Positions 41,022 through 50,384 of a stretch of DNA of 64,000 nt are shown here, one piece after another; position 1 is the first letter of the stretch; the number at the start of each line of letters is the position of its first letter. Origin of the DNA: Brevibacillus brevis NBRC 100599. Its GTDB lineage: Bacteria; Bacillota; Bacilli; Brevibacillales; Brevibacillaceae. A program made the position numbers and the translations under genes. Where the stretch lies: assembly GCF_000010165.1 (NCBI RefSeq), contig NC_012491.1, forward strand, positions 1,172,001-1,236,000, given 5' to 3'. The notes under the pieces were generated by a model. The model saw only the letters and a list, made by a program, of their open reading frames with translations. It did not search any database and had not been told where the DNA came from.

Positions 41022-41723
41022 ATGACAGATTACTTACTTAGCTTACTTCAAATTATTATGATCAACCTGGTCTTGAGCGGAGACAATGCAGTCGTGATTG
41101 CTCTTGCCTGTCGGAACCTGAGTCCAGAGCTGCAGAAGAAAGCTACTTTTTGGGGGAGCTTCGGTGCAATCGGACTTCGGATCATCCTGACCTTCATTGC
41201 TATCTGGCTGTTGAAAATTCCGTTTGTCCAAGTCGTCGGAGGGCTTTTGCTCATCTGGATTGCGGTCAAGCTGTTAAAAGGTGAAGATGAGGACAGTCAC
41301 ATTGGTGGGGGAGCGAGTTTTGTTGAGGCACTCAAAACCATTATTTTTGCCGATTTGATTATGAGTCTGGACAATGTCATCGCCGTAGCTGGAGCAGCGA
41401 ACGGGAACCTGATTTTGGTCATCATCGGTCTTACCATCAGCATTCCGCTCATCATTTGGGGAAGCCAGTTACTGATGAAGCTGATGAACCGTTTTCCCAT
41501 CATCGTATTGTTGGGGGCGGCTTTGCTCGGATATACAGCAGGAGAAATGATTGTAGGAGACAAAGCAGTTGGCAGTTTCCTGGAGGGGGTAATGCCTTCG
41601 CTGCATATGATATTGCCAGTAGCATTGGCAATTCTGGTCATTGTGATTGGAAACTATTTGAAAAGGAAGGAGAAAAATGCGTTAAATAAAGAAGTGACAA
41701 ATAACCATGCGGAGACACTATAG
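41022..41723 (+). CDS. TerC/YjbE family integral membrane protein
   Basis: A 233-residue protein with seven predicted helices and the two conserved family motifs MINLVLSGDNAVVIALACRNLS (N-terminus) and DLIMSLDNVIAVAGAANGN (~residue 110). TerC proteins are linked to metal (manganese) export during protein secretion. TTTGGAGGAGACATC precedes the ATG. It is followed two bases later by a LysR regulator, probably in one operon. No yybP-ykoY-type riboswitch is visible in the short upstream gap. Confidence 0.92.
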   Translation: MTDYLLSLLQIIMINLVLSGDNAVVIALACRNLSPELQKKATFWGSFGAIGLRIILTFIAIWLLKIPFVQVVGGLLLIWIAVKLLKGEDEDSHIGGGASFVEALKTIIFADLIMSLDNVIAVAGAANGNLILVIIGLTISIPLIIWGSQLLMKLMNRFPIIVLLGAALLGYTAGEMIVGDKAVGSFLEGVMPSLHMILPVALAILVIVIGNYLKRKEKNALNKEVTNNHAETL

Positions 41724-41725
41724 CT

Positions 41726-42598
41726 ATGGAATATCGCGATTGGTACATTCTCCAAACCTTGTACCAGGAACAAAACATTACAAAGACAGCCGAAAGCTTG
41801 TATTTATCCCAGCCTGCGCTGACGAAAAGACTGCGGCAGATTGAGAAAGAATTTGGCGTACAGATCGTGCAACGGGGGAGTAGAGGCGTTCATTTCACTC
41901 CTCAAGGCGAGTACTTGGCCAAATGTGCAGATGAAATGCTCCTCAGACTGCGCAATATCAAGGAGCATGTCTTGAACATGGGCGGCGAGGTCAATGGTAC
42001 GCTCCGGCTGGGGGTTTCCAACTATTTTGCACGGTACAAGCTCCCGATGATCTTGAAAAAGTTTAAAGAAGCCTATCCAAACGTCGAGTACAAGGTAATG
42101 ACCGGATGGAGCAAAGACGTCTACAGGTCTGTGTATAATCAGGACGTGCACGTAGGCTTCGTCCGGGGAAGCTACAACTGGTCCGACCAAAAGCACTTAT
42201 TGTTCGAGGAATCGGTCTATGTCGTTTCCACGGAACCCATTCAGATCGACGACCTGCCCACTCTGCCGCGAATCGACTATGAGACGGATCCCATGCTGCT
42301 GGCATTAGTGGACAGCTGGTGGACGGAACGATTTTCCCAACCACCGTTGATCGGCATGGAGGTCGACAAGGCGGATACATGCAGTGAAATGGTAGCAAAC
42401 GGTTTGGGGTACGCCATCCTTCCGCGAGGCGTGCTGAATGGCAAAGATGATCTGCACATGATTGAGCTGACCACAGCCGAGGGAGAGCCGATCAAGCGAA
42501 GTACCTGGATGTTTTATCATGCCGACTCGATGGAATTGCAAATGGTCAAGGCATTTGTGGGCTTCATAGAGCAGGGTGAGATTGCATTCATCGATTAA
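41726..42598 (+). CDS. LysR family transcriptional regulator
   Basis: A 290-residue LysR protein: N-terminal helix-turn-helix (YQEQNITKTAESLYLSQPALTKRLRQIEKEFGV, ~residues 12-45) and a C-terminal substrate-binding domain (~90-290, VNGTLRLGVSNYFARYKLP). It starts two bases after terC and lies before an AbrB-family membrane protein and the TctCBA transporter, so it may control either neighbour. Its ligand is not deducible. Confidence 0.9.
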   Translation: MEYRDWYILQTLYQEQNITKTAESLYLSQPALTKRLRQIEKEFGVQIVQRGSRGVHFTPQGEYLAKCADEMLLRLRNIKEHVLNMGGEVNGTLRLGVSNYFARYKLPMILKKFKEAYPNVEYKVMTGWSKDVYRSVYNQDVHVGFVRGSYNWSDQKHLLFEESVYVVSTEPIQIDDLPTLPRIDYETDPMLLALVDSWWTERFSQPPLIGMEVDKADTCSEMVANGLGYAILPRGVLNGKDDLHMIELTTAEGEPIKRSTWMFYHADSMELQMVKAFVGFIEQGEIAFID

Positions 42599-42781
42599 GC
42601 AAGGAAAAAGGAACTGCTGCGAATTCCCTGAATGGGGAGCCAGCAGTTTTTTATTATTCACACAAGGAATCGCTAACGATAACCATTTTGTATTTTTTCT
42701 GCGAGAACAATTGATTTACACTAGGTGTACCCCCACCCTAGAAGCTTCATACAACGTCGGATAGTAGGAGAGGGAACGCTT

Positions 42782-43849
42782 ATGCTGCTACGCATTCTGT
42801 TTACATTGCTGCTCGGATCACTGGGAGGCTGGCTGTTTGCTACCATTCATAGCCCACTTCCTTGGCTACTCGGAGCGCTAGTTACGACAGTTATCTGTAA
42901 TATGCTTGGGGTCAAAAATCTCTGGATTCCCCGCTGGTTTCGTCAAGCAGGATTGACAGTGATCGGGATTACCCTTGGTCTGCGAATGACATCTGAAATC
43001 GTCGATACGATGACGGGGCACGTCGGTTTGATGCTTATCACCACGATTTTGACCATCTTGATCAGTTTGGTGAACGCGTGGATCTTTTATAAGATTTGCA
43101 GAGTAGACGGGATAACGGCGATATTCAGCAATATTCCCGGTGGATTATCGGAAATGGTGTCGGTGGGGCAAATGGCGGGGGGAAATCAACAAGTCATTAC
43201 GATTTTTCACTCGATCCGTGCAATCAGCGTCGTGCTTTGTACCCCTTATCTCGTGGCATTTCTACCTACGCATGCTGCCATACAGACGGCTACGACAGAA
43301 CACGTGCTGGGGATTGGGCAGACAGTCATGATCCTAGTGGCTGGTCTCATTGGAGCGCTGATTGCGTCACGCTGTTATATACCCGCTCCGTTCTTGCTAG
43401 GTGCCTTGCTCGTGACCGCTTTGATTTCGATGAATACATCGCTTGTGGGAGAGAGTCCTGCGTTGCCAAGCATCTTGGTCCAAGGGGCCCAAATATTCAT
43501 CGGGGTCAGCATCGGTCTTGGCTTCAAACGAGAGGACATCGTGAAAAATCGCCGATTCTTTCTGTTTGGTCTCATGCATTCCTTGTTCTTGTTCGTCATG
43601 GTAATTGTGCTTGCCATCGGCATTTCTTACGTCACTGCAACTGATATCGTGACAGCGATTCTGGCTACGGTGCCAGGTGGACTTGCCGAAATGAGCTTAA
43701 CTGCCTTGGCGACAGGAGCCGATCCGCTCCTAGTGACGGCGTTTCATCTGTTTCGCTTGGTCCTTGTCCTTACACTGTTTTCCTTCGGCGCACGTGCATG
43801 GACCAACTACCACAGCAGGATCAAACAGCCAAAGGAGACCAGCGCTTGA
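42782..43849 (+). CDS. AbrB family membrane protein (Gneg_AbrB_dup)
   Basis: A 355-residue membrane protein with a duplicated five-helix unit. Each half has the GGLSEM/GGLAEM motif: SNIPGGLSEMVSVGQMAGG and ATVPGGLAEMSLTALATGA. Databases call it an AbrB-family regulator, but the sequence is that of an ion-transporter-like membrane protein. TAGGAGAGGGAACGCTT precedes ATG 42782; the frame is open to 42725. A terminator follows. Members often neighbour tricarboxylate transporter genes, as here. Confidence 0.86.
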   Translation: MLLRILFTLLLGSLGGWLFATIHSPLPWLLGALVTTVICNMLGVKNLWIPRWFRQAGLTVIGITLGLRMTSEIVDTMTGHVGLMLITTILTILISLVNAWIFYKICRVDGITAIFSNIPGGLSEMVSVGQMAGGNQQVITIFHSIRAISVVLCTPYLVAFLPTHAAIQTATTEHVLGIGQTVMILVAGLIGALIASRCYIPAPFLLGALLVTALISMNTSLVGESPALPSILVQGAQIFIGVSIGLGFKREDIVKNRRFFLFGLMHSLFLFVMVIVLAIGISYVTATDIVTAILATVPGGLAEMSLTALATGADPLLVTAFHLFRLVLVLTLFSFGARAWTNYHSRIKQPKETSA

Positions 43850-43879
43850 CGGAGTTTTACAGTCAAATATATGGCAAGG

Positions 43880-43915
43880 CCTGCACGTTCCCAGATCGGA
43901 ACGGCAGGTCTTTTT
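43880..43915 (+). terminator. Terminator after the AbrB-family gene
   Basis: CCTGCACGTTCC pairs with GGAACGGCAGG (one mismatch/bulge), followed by TCTTTTT. Confidence 0.75.
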
Positions 43916-43978
43916 GGCGTGAAAAGAATGAAAATAATCGTAAATATGGTTTTTATCCAAATTATCTGAATAAACTAG

Positions 43979-43992
43979 GAAGCGTTTTCATC
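43979..43992 (-). promoter_or_regulatory. cre-like box 1 upstream of tctC
   Basis: On the minus strand TGAAAACGCTTCC matches most of the CcpA consensus TGWAARCGNTWNCW. It is the inverted partner of the box at 44019. Confidence 0.5.
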
Positions 43993-44018
43993 GGATGATA
44001 TGATCTCCTTACCTTAAT

Positions 44019-44032
44019 TGAAAACGCTATCA
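44019..44032 (+). promoter_or_regulatory. cre box 2 upstream of tctC
   Basis: TGAAAACGCTATCA fits the CcpA-binding consensus at every constrained position and lies 19 bases before the tctC start, where binding would block transcription elongation or initiation. Confidence 0.7.
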
Positions 44033-44050
44033 ACAGAGGGGGTCATAAGG

Positions 44051-45085
44051 ATGAAAAAATCAAACAAATGGACAAAGTGGAGCGGAGTACTCCTCACTAC
44101 AGCAATGGCACTTAGCCTCGCAGCCTGTGGGGGCGGCGGTGGGCAGACGGCTTCCTCTGGAGGAGCTTCTACTTACCCGGAAAAGCCTATCTCGGTTACC
44201 GCACCATCGGGCGCAGGCGGAGGCTTGGATAAAACAGCGCGTTCCCTCGCAAAGGTGATGTCAGCAACGAAGCTGGTAGACAAGACCATTTCGGTCGAAA
44301 ACAAGCCAGGTGGCGGACAGGCAGTAGGCTTGGCTGATTTCGTAACGCAGGACAAGAAAAACAACTATAAGCTCCTGCTACCCTCTACACCAATCGTGAT
44401 TAACAATGTGAAAAAAGAAGGAAACAGCCCGCATTCCTACAAGGATATGACTCCGTTGGCACAATTGACGAAAGATTACGGCGCGATTGTCGTAGCAGCC
44501 GATTCTCCATACAAGGATCTGAAATCGTTACTAGATGCAATCAAAGCTGATCCAACCAAAGTAACAGTTGCAGGCGGCTCTGCTCCTGGCTCGCTTGATC
44601 ACTTGACCTTCTTGATGCCAGCTGTCAAAGCGGGAATTGATCCGAAATCAGTGAAATACATCTCTTACGATGGTGGCGGGGAAGCGATCGCCTCTCTCTT
44701 GGGTGGCAATGCTGACGTACTGGCAACAGATGTATCCGGTTCGGGTGAATACTTGAAATCCGGCAAGGTCAGAATTCTGGGTGTTTCTTCCCCTGAGCGC
44801 TTGAAAGGAATGTTCAAGGATATCCCGACGTACAAAGAATCCGGTTATGACACGGAGCTGATCAACTGGCGCGGTGTATTTGGGCCAAAAGATATGACGC
44901 CAGATGCTGTTGCTTACTGGGAGCAAAAATTGAAAGCGATGACAGAGACTCCTGAGTGGAAAGCAGAGCTGGAAGCAAACGGCTGGGACGATGGCTACAA
45001 AAACGGTGCAGACTTCAAGAGCTACCTGGGTGAGCAAGAAAAAATGTTCAAGGAAATCCTGGGTTTGCTCGGAATGGCCAAATAA
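44051..45085 (+). CDS. tctC: Tripartite tricarboxylate transporter substrate-binding lipoprotein (TctC)
   Basis: A 344-residue extracytoplasmic solute receptor. The signal peptide ends in the lipobox LSLAACGGG. The mature protein has the TctC landmarks YPEKPISVTAPSGAGGGLDKTARSLAKVM and YISYDGGGEAIASLLGGNAD. Binds tricarboxylates or related acids outside the cell and delivers them to TctAB. AGAGGGGGTCATAAGG precedes ATG 44051; the frame is open to 44018. Two cre-like boxes lie just upstream. Confidence 0.93.
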   Translation: MKKSNKWTKWSGVLLTTAMALSLAACGGGGGQTASSGGASTYPEKPISVTAPSGAGGGLDKTARSLAKVMSATKLVDKTISVENKPGGGQAVGLADFVTQDKKNNYKLLLPSTPIVINNVKKEGNSPHSYKDMTPLAQLTKDYGAIVVAADSPYKDLKSLLDAIKADPTKVTVAGGSAPGSLDHLTFLMPAVKAGIDPKSVKYISYDGGGEAIASLLGGNADVLATDVSGSGEYLKSGKVRILGVSSPERLKGMFKDIPTYKESGYDTELINWRGVFGPKDMTPDAVAYWEQKLKAMTETPEWKAELEANGWDDGYKNGADFKSYLGEQEKMFKEILGLLGMAK

Positions 45086-45166
45086 AAAGGTTTGCTGGGG
45101 GATGGAGAAGGAGCGATTCTTCTCCTCCTTCATTCTGGATTCTGGTACGAACAGGAGGGAACATAC

Positions 45167-45628
45167 GTGAGCAAAACATTTGACCGCTTCGCCAGTCTGA
45201 TTTTTCTCGTGTTGGGTGTAGCCTTTGTGGTCGGCAGCCAAAACATCTCGGCGAGCGCTTACGGCAGCCATGTAGGGCCAAACATTTTTCCGATGGGACT
45301 CGGAAGTCTTCTGATCCTGCTCAGCTTGCGATTATTTTATGAGACATTCACATACAAGCAAGAGGGCAAGAAAGAGAAGGAAAAGCTCGATTACAAACGG
45401 TTCCTCATCATTCTGGTCGGGGCATTATTGTACGTATTGCTTTTAGAGGAAATCGGCTACGTGATCAGTACCTTCCTGTTCCTTTTCGTTGGGTTCCAGA
45501 CGATGCAGAAAGGGAAGTGGCTCAACAGCGTAATCATTTCCGGTGCGTTTTCGTTCGGTGTCTACTTGTTGTACGTGGAAGTTCTCGATGGCACATTGCC
45601 CGGTTTACCAACATGGTTAGGCTTGTAG
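45167..45628 (+). CDS. tctB: TctB family small membrane subunit of the tricarboxylate transporter
   Basis: About 153 residues with four membrane helices (FASLIFLVLGVAFVVGS, NIFPMGLGSLLILLSLRLFYE, FLIILVGALLYVLLLEEIGYVI, VIISGAFSFGVYLLYVEVL). GTG 45167 has AGGAGGGAACATAC upstream and starts the canonical protein; the frame is open to 45092. Forms the membrane complex with TctA. Confidence 0.9.
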   Translation: MSKTFDRFASLIFLVLGVAFVVGSQNISASAYGSHVGPNIFPMGLGSLLILLSLRLFYETFTYKQEGKKEKEKLDYKRFLIILVGALLYVLLLEEIGYVISTFLFLFVGFQTMQKGKWLNSVIISGAFSFGVYLLYVEVLDGTLPGLPTWLGL

Positions 45629-45640
45629 GAGGTGGATGAA

Positions 45641-47164
45641 ATGAGTGCATTTGATTATTTGCTGAACGGATTTGCCACTGCCCTGCAATGGCAAAATATC
45701 ATCTTTGCGTTTGTCGGCGTCTTGATCGGGACAGTAGTTGGGGTATTGCCAGGGATTGGGCCAATCAGCGGCGTGGCCTTGTTGATTCCGGTGACAGCCT
45801 CGTTGACGAGTGGACTGCCACCAGAAGCAGCGGCTACCAGCGCCATTATTTTGTTGGCAGGGGTTTACTACGGGGCGATGTACGGCGGCTCTACCACTTC
45901 GATTTTGTTGAATACACCGGGTGAGTCATCTTCTGTCGTCACCGTACTGGACGGATACCCGATGGCGAAGCAGGGAAGAGCCGGAGTTGCTCTCTCTATC
46001 GCTGCGATTGGTTCATTTTTTGCAGGACTTGTCTCGCTTATCGGTCTGGTATTTTTGGCAGAGCCACTCTCTGAAGTAGCGCTCAAGCTCAGTCCGGCAG
46101 ATGAATTTTCGCTGATGATCTTGGGGTTATGTGCACTTAGTGGGCTGGCAGGCAAGTCTGTGACCAAAGCATTGATGATGACGGTTTTTGGCTTATTGAT
46201 CGCGACGATTGGGCTGGACAATGTATCCGGCGTGGCGCGTTTTACCTTTGATATGCCCGAGCTTTATTCCGGTTTGGAATTTTTGACGATCGCCGTAGGG
46301 GTATTTGCGCTTGGCGAAGTGTTCAAGACGATCCTCGAGCGCGATGTGAATGAGGGAGAGATCGCCAAAATTTCCCGAATCATACCGACCAAGGAAGACT
46401 TGAAGGAAAGTGCTGGACCGATTCTCCGTGGATCACTGGTTGGATTTTTTAAAGGAATTGTTCCAGGTTCCGGTGCAACACTGGCCTCCTTCCTCGCTTA
46501 TTTGCTGGAAAAGAAAATCAGTAAAACGCCTGAAAAATTCGGCAAAGGAGCAATTGCTGGGGTAGCGGCTCCAGAGTCGGCAAACAACGCAGCATCTGGC
46601 GGGGCGATGATTCCACTTTTGACCTTGGGGATTCCGGGTACAGGGACGACAGCGGTATTGATGGGCGCACTGATTATGTACAATGTGCAGCCAGGTCCGC
46701 TCTTATTTGAGGATCATCCGACCATTGCTTGGGGCTTGATCGCGAGTATGTTCATCGGAAACGTGATGCTCTTGATCCTCAATATGCCGCTCGTAAAGGT
46801 GTTTGCGAAGCTGATTGAGACACCCCCTAAATATTTGATCCCGATGATCGTTGCCATTTCGGTGTTTGGCGTATACGCAGTCCGTGTCTCTGTTTTTGAT
46901 CTGGTCTTGTTGCTGCTCTGTGGACTCGTGGGTTACTTTTTGGCGAAAAACGATTTTCCAATGGCTCCACTCGTTCTTGGCTTGGTCTTGGGTCCGATGA
47001 TTGAAAACAATTTACGACGAGCGCTGACGACGTCCAATGGTGATTTTTCTATCTTTATTGAAAAGCCAGTATCGCTGGTGTTCCTCATCATTGCGGTTCT
47101 CTGGATCACCGTTCCCTTGATCATGAAAATGAGAGGGAAGAAAGTAATCGTGAACGAAGAATAG
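45641..47164 (+). CDS. tctA: TctA family large membrane subunit of the tricarboxylate transporter
   Basis: A 507-residue permease with about 12 helices. Conserved family regions include GVLPGIGPISGVALLIP near residue 38, YYGAMYGGSTTSILLNTPGE near 75 and the mirrored KGIVPGSGATLASFLAYLLEKK near 270 and PLLTLGIPGTGTTAVLMG. AGGAGGTGGATGAA precedes ATG 45641, 12 bases after tctB. Transport is sodium- or proton-driven in this family. Confidence 0.94.
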   Translation: MSAFDYLLNGFATALQWQNIIFAFVGVLIGTVVGVLPGIGPISGVALLIPVTASLTSGLPPEAAATSAIILLAGVYYGAMYGGSTTSILLNTPGESSSVVTVLDGYPMAKQGRAGVALSIAAIGSFFAGLVSLIGLVFLAEPLSEVALKLSPADEFSLMILGLCALSGLAGKSVTKALMMTVFGLLIATIGLDNVSGVARFTFDMPELYSGLEFLTIAVGVFALGEVFKTILERDVNEGEIAKISRIIPTKEDLKESAGPILRGSLVGFFKGIVPGSGATLASFLAYLLEKKISKTPEKFGKGAIAGVAAPESANNAASGGAMIPLLTLGIPGTGTTAVLMGALIMYNVQPGPLLFEDHPTIAWGLIASMFIGNVMLLILNMPLVKVFAKLIETPPKYLIPMIVAISVFGVYAVRVSVFDLVLLLLCGLVGYFLAKNDFPMAPLVLGLVLGPMIENNLRRALTTSNGDFSIFIEKPVSLVFLIIAVLWITVPLIMKMRGKKVIVNEE

Positions 47165-47176
47165 GGGGCGATTCTC

Positions 47177-47959
47177 ATGCGCGATGACAAAAGGATCAAA
47201 GAGGAAGTCAAACAGCAGTTCGGCTCGAATGCTGAAAAATATGTGAATAGCCAGACGCATGCTACGGGAGAGGATCTCGCTCTCCTCACGCCTTGGCTGA
47301 ATCCATCGCCGGAATGGGTGTTTCTCGATGTGGCAACGGGTGGCGGTCATCTTACCAAGGCAATCGCTCCACATGTCGGTCATGTCTTTGCGACTGATTT
47401 GACACAGCCTATGCTTGCAGCGGCGCGAAACCATCTGAAATCTCACACAAGCAATGTCTTTTATGTGGTTGCGGATGCGGAGGCACTTCCGTTTTTGAGT
47501 GAATCCTTTGATGCAGTCGGGTGCAGAATCGCGGCTCATCACTTCCCGAACCCGGAATCGTTTGTAAAAGAAGTGGCGCGTGTTCTGAAGCCGGGTGGAA
47601 AATTCGTGCTGATCGACAATATCGCAGCAGAGGATGAAAAGCTCGACCAATTTGTGAATACGCTGGAGAAACTTCGGGATCACAGTCATGTACGAAGCTA
47701 CTCACGCTCCGAATGGGTAAGGTGGATCGAGCAAGAGGGGCTGGTGGAGAGTCATTCGCGCATCCGTAAAAAGACGTTCCCGTATGCGACTTGGGTCAGA
47801 CGTACGACTGAGACTGAGGAGCAGGTTGAGCAAGTAACCGCGCATATCGCAAGAGCGGATAAAGAAATCCAAGCCTACTTCGCGGTTGAAAAAGTTGGAG
47901 AGCAAGTCGTTTCCATTCAAGTTGATGAGTGGATGGCATTGTTTGAGAAACCAGAATGA
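47177..47959 (+). CDS. Class I SAM-dependent methyltransferase
   Basis: A 260-residue methyltransferase of the UbiE/type 11 group. Motif I is VFLDVATGGGHLTKAIAPH near residue 50, motif II DAEALPFLSESFDAVGCRIA near 100, then VARVLKPGGKFVLIDN. It begins 12 bases after tctA, so may be co-transcribed, but its substrate is unknown. AGGGGGCGATTCTC precedes the ATG. A terminator at 47982-48018 follows. Confidence 0.9.
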   Translation: MRDDKRIKEEVKQQFGSNAEKYVNSQTHATGEDLALLTPWLNPSPEWVFLDVATGGGHLTKAIAPHVGHVFATDLTQPMLAAARNHLKSHTSNVFYVVADAEALPFLSESFDAVGCRIAAHHFPNPESFVKEVARVLKPGGKFVLIDNIAAEDEKLDQFVNTLEKLRDHSHVRSYSRSEWVRWIEQEGLVESHSRIRKKTFPYATWVRRTTETEEQVEQVTAHIARADKEIQAYFAVEKVGEQVVSIQVDEWMALFEKPE

Positions 47960-47981
47960 TAAGGACGATGCTTTTAAGCTG

Positions 47982-48018
47982 GTCCCCGCTTACAATTAAG
48001 CGGGGGCTTGTTCTTTTT
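47982..48018 (+). terminator. Terminator after the methyltransferase gene
   Basis: GTCCCCGCTTA pairs with TAAGCGGGGGC around CAAT, followed by TTGTTCTTTTTT. Confidence 0.75.
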
Positions 48019-48194
48019 TGTGTGGGTACCTAAGTAACGATTCGTAATGAGTAGGGTGCTTTCACGACGGTTTTTGGCATGATTTTTTTGGGATATCTTG
48101 CTCTGTATTTACTATTCGTTTGAATTCGGGCAATATAGAGTACAAATGGTCTATATGAAGGAAAATATGCTACTATAACCACAGGAGGTATGTG

Positions 48195-48647
48195 ATGGAT
48201 GAGGTTGACCTGAGAATTGTTCAATTGCTCGAGGAAAACGGAAGGATATCTCATGAGGAAATCAGCAAGCTGCTGCACATCTCGCGGCCGGCTGTTCACC
48301 AACGGGTTGCCAAGCTTGAAAAAAATGGTGTGATCAAGGGATACCGTGGCATCATTGACTGGAGAAAATTAGAGCAAAGGCTGAAGGTATTGATTTTCGT
48401 CAAAGCAAGATGTCAGGACTTCAAAGAAATCACAGCAAAGATTATGAACGTTCAGGTACCGAACGTGACCATCATGGAATGCCAGCGGCTCGCGGGAGAG
48501 TGGTGCATGATGCTAAAAGTACGTGCAACGGCACCAGAAGATATCACCAATCTGATCGATGAAATGGTCCAGTATGACGAAATACTGGAAACTTCTACGA
48601 CTTTCATCTTGTCGACGATCTACGAGGATGGACGGAAAGAAATTTGA
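48195..48647 (+). CDS. Lrp/AsnC family transcriptional regulator
   Basis: A 150-residue Lrp-type protein with helix-turn-helix (EVDLRIVQLLEENGRISHEEISKLLHISRPAVHQRVAKLEKNGVI) and a RAM/AsnC ligand-binding domain (~70-145). GGAGGTATGTG precedes ATG 48195. It lies 19 bases before an EamA exporter gene, so the pair probably acts as regulator plus amino acid/metabolite exporter. Confidence 0.92.
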   Translation: MDEVDLRIVQLLEENGRISHEEISKLLHISRPAVHQRVAKLEKNGVIKGYRGIIDWRKLEQRLKVLIFVKARCQDFKEITAKIMNVQVPNVTIMECQRLAGEWCMMLKVRATAPEDITNLIDEMVQYDEILETSTTFILSTIYEDGRKEI

Positions 48648-48666
48648 CAACCAAGGTGGAAACACA

Positions 48667-49635
48667 ATGACAGGAAAAAAAGATTCGAAATTATTTGGCG
48701 TTACGATTGCGTTGCTAGCGGTCTACCTGTTTTGGGGAGGCACTTATCTCGGAATGAAGATCGCCATTGAATCGATGCCACCTTTTATTATGGCGGGGGC
48801 GCGATTTTTTCTGGCGGGATCGATCCTGTTTTTGATCGGGCGTTGGAAAGGGGCAGAGCTGCCCAGTGCAGCAGAATGGAGAGGGGCCGGAATTGTTGGG
48901 GCGTTGTTGCTTCTCGGAGGTAACGGTGTAGTTGCATGGGCGCAACTCAAGGTACCATCAGCAATCGCGTCCTTGCTGATCGCTACCGTTCCATTATGGA
49001 TTCTCGTTTTCAACTGGGTCGGTGGCAGCAAGAAGAAGCCAACGGTTGGAGTCATGGGAGGAATCCTGTTTGGCTTGGCGGGGATCGCAGTGCTGGTTGT
49101 CCATCCCGAGAGCTCAGGCAATCAAGGGATCGATACCGTCGGAATCTTTGCGCTCCTGTTTGCCTCAATCAGCTGGGCAGTGGGATCGTTGTATTCGCGA
49201 AATGCAAAGCTCCCTGCATCACCGGTAATGGCGACAGCCTTGCAAATGATCATCGGAGGGAGTTTGCTGGGGATCACTTCGCTGTTTCTCGACGATTGGA
49301 CGAAGCTGCACCTGTCGGAGATCACCCTGCGTTCCTGGATTGCTTTTGGCTATTTAGTTGGATTTGGTTCCATTGTCGCCTACACAGCATACATTTGGCT
49401 TTTAAAAAATGCAGAGCCTTCCCTGGTCTCCACGTACGCTTATGTGAACCCGATTGTCGCAGTATTTCTAGGCTGGCTAATCGCTGATGAACAATTGACA
49501 AGCCAAACCTTGATTGCTGCTGTCATGATCATCGCAGCCGTTGCCATCATCACGATGTTTCGGGAAAAGAAGAGTCCAGGTGCGACACAAACGATAGCAA
49601 GAAAAGAAAAAGGGAAGCTTCAGGTTCATAAATGA
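48667..49635 (+). CDS. EamA/DMT family exporter
   Basis: A 322-residue transporter of the drug/metabolite superfamily with ten helices in two EamA repeats (LLAVYLFWGGTYLGMKIAIESMPPF at the start; FASISWAVGSLYSRNAKLPASPVMATALQM for the second half). AAGGTGGAAACACA precedes ATG 48667; the frame extends upstream into the lrp gene. Probably exports amino acids or related metabolites under control of the neighbouring Lrp protein. Confidence 0.9.
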   Translation: MTGKKDSKLFGVTIALLAVYLFWGGTYLGMKIAIESMPPFIMAGARFFLAGSILFLIGRWKGAELPSAAEWRGAGIVGALLLLGGNGVVAWAQLKVPSAIASLLIATVPLWILVFNWVGGSKKKPTVGVMGGILFGLAGIAVLVVHPESSGNQGIDTVGIFALLFASISWAVGSLYSRNAKLPASPVMATALQMIIGGSLLGITSLFLDDWTKLHLSEITLRSWIAFGYLVGFGSIVAYTAYIWLLKNAEPSLVSTYAYVNPIVAVFLGWLIADEQLTSQTLIAAVMIIAAVAIITMFREKKSPGATQTIARKEKGKLQVHK

Positions 49636-49650
49636 AGCTTCCCTCTTCTT
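49612..49650 (+). terminator. Terminator after the EamA gene
   Basis: AGGGAAGCTTCA pairs with TGAAGCTTCCCT, a perfect 12-bp stem whose loop contains the stop codon, followed by CTTCTTTTT. Confidence 0.88.
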
Positions 49651-49664
49651 TTTGCCATTAGGCT

Positions 49665-50384
49665 TTATTTGGTTGTTTTTTGTGGAACCCAGCGGTATTT
49701 TCTTTCCGGACGTCCGACGGTTCCATAGAACGTCTCGACAGTTACTTCATTGATAGAGACGAGAAATTCGAGGTATCTGCGCACGGTTGAATGGCTCATG
49801 CCAGCCAGTGCAGCCAGATCATCAGCATTCATACTTTGGGTGGTCTCCTGCATCTTGTCCCGGATCAGCTTTAATGTCAGCTTGTCGATGCCTTTCGGGA
49901 GCGAGGTGACAGTCCCAACGGTTTTGGTAGCAGGAGTGTGTGCGGCTTTCGTGAACAGCTTGTCCACCGCTGTTTGATCAATGGTTGTATGCTGCTGCAG
50001 CTGATGTCTCGTATTTGCATATTGCTCCAAGGTAGACATGAATTTATCGATCATGATCGGCTTGATGATGTAGCTGTATGCACCGCCACGTATCGCTTCT
50101 CTCACCGTTTCCACATCGTTTGCGGCTGTGATCATAACAACATCGATCCCGCGAAAATGCTTCCGTACTTCACGCAACAAGTCAATCCCGTTCATATCCG
50201 GCAAATAAATGTCCAAAAGCAGCACATCTGGCGTAACGACGTGAAGCATCTCCAGTGCCTGTTTTCCAGTCGTGGCCGTGGCAATAATCTGGAATCCTTC
50301 CAGTTTACTTGTGAATTGTTCATAGATTCTAGCTGCAATTTCGTCATCTTCCACGATCATGACGGTAATAAGTTTCTCAGACAT
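49665..50384 (-). CDS. Response regulator, CitB/DcuR family
   Basis: A 239-residue response regulator: receiver domain with MIVEDDEIAARIY and phospho-acceptor Asp in DVLLLDIYLPDMNG near residue 57, then a linker and a C-terminal winged helix (LAALAGMSHSTVRRYLEFLVSI). The ATG at 50384 follows GAGGAGGCAATCCACA and overlaps the kinase gene by 8 bases. Family members activate di/tricarboxylate transport genes. Confidence 0.92.
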   Translation of the reverse strand: MSEKLITVMIVEDDEIAARIYEQFTSKLEGFQIIATATTGKQALEMLHVVTPDVLLLDIYLPDMNGIDLLREVRKHFRGIDVVMITAANDVETVREAIRGGAYSYIIKPIMIDKFMSTLEQYANTRHQLQQHTTIDQTAVDKLFTKAAHTPATKTVGTVTSLPKGIDKLTLKLIRDKMQETTQSMNADDLAALAGMSHSTVRRYLEFLVSINEVTVETFYGTVGRPERKYRWVPQKTTK

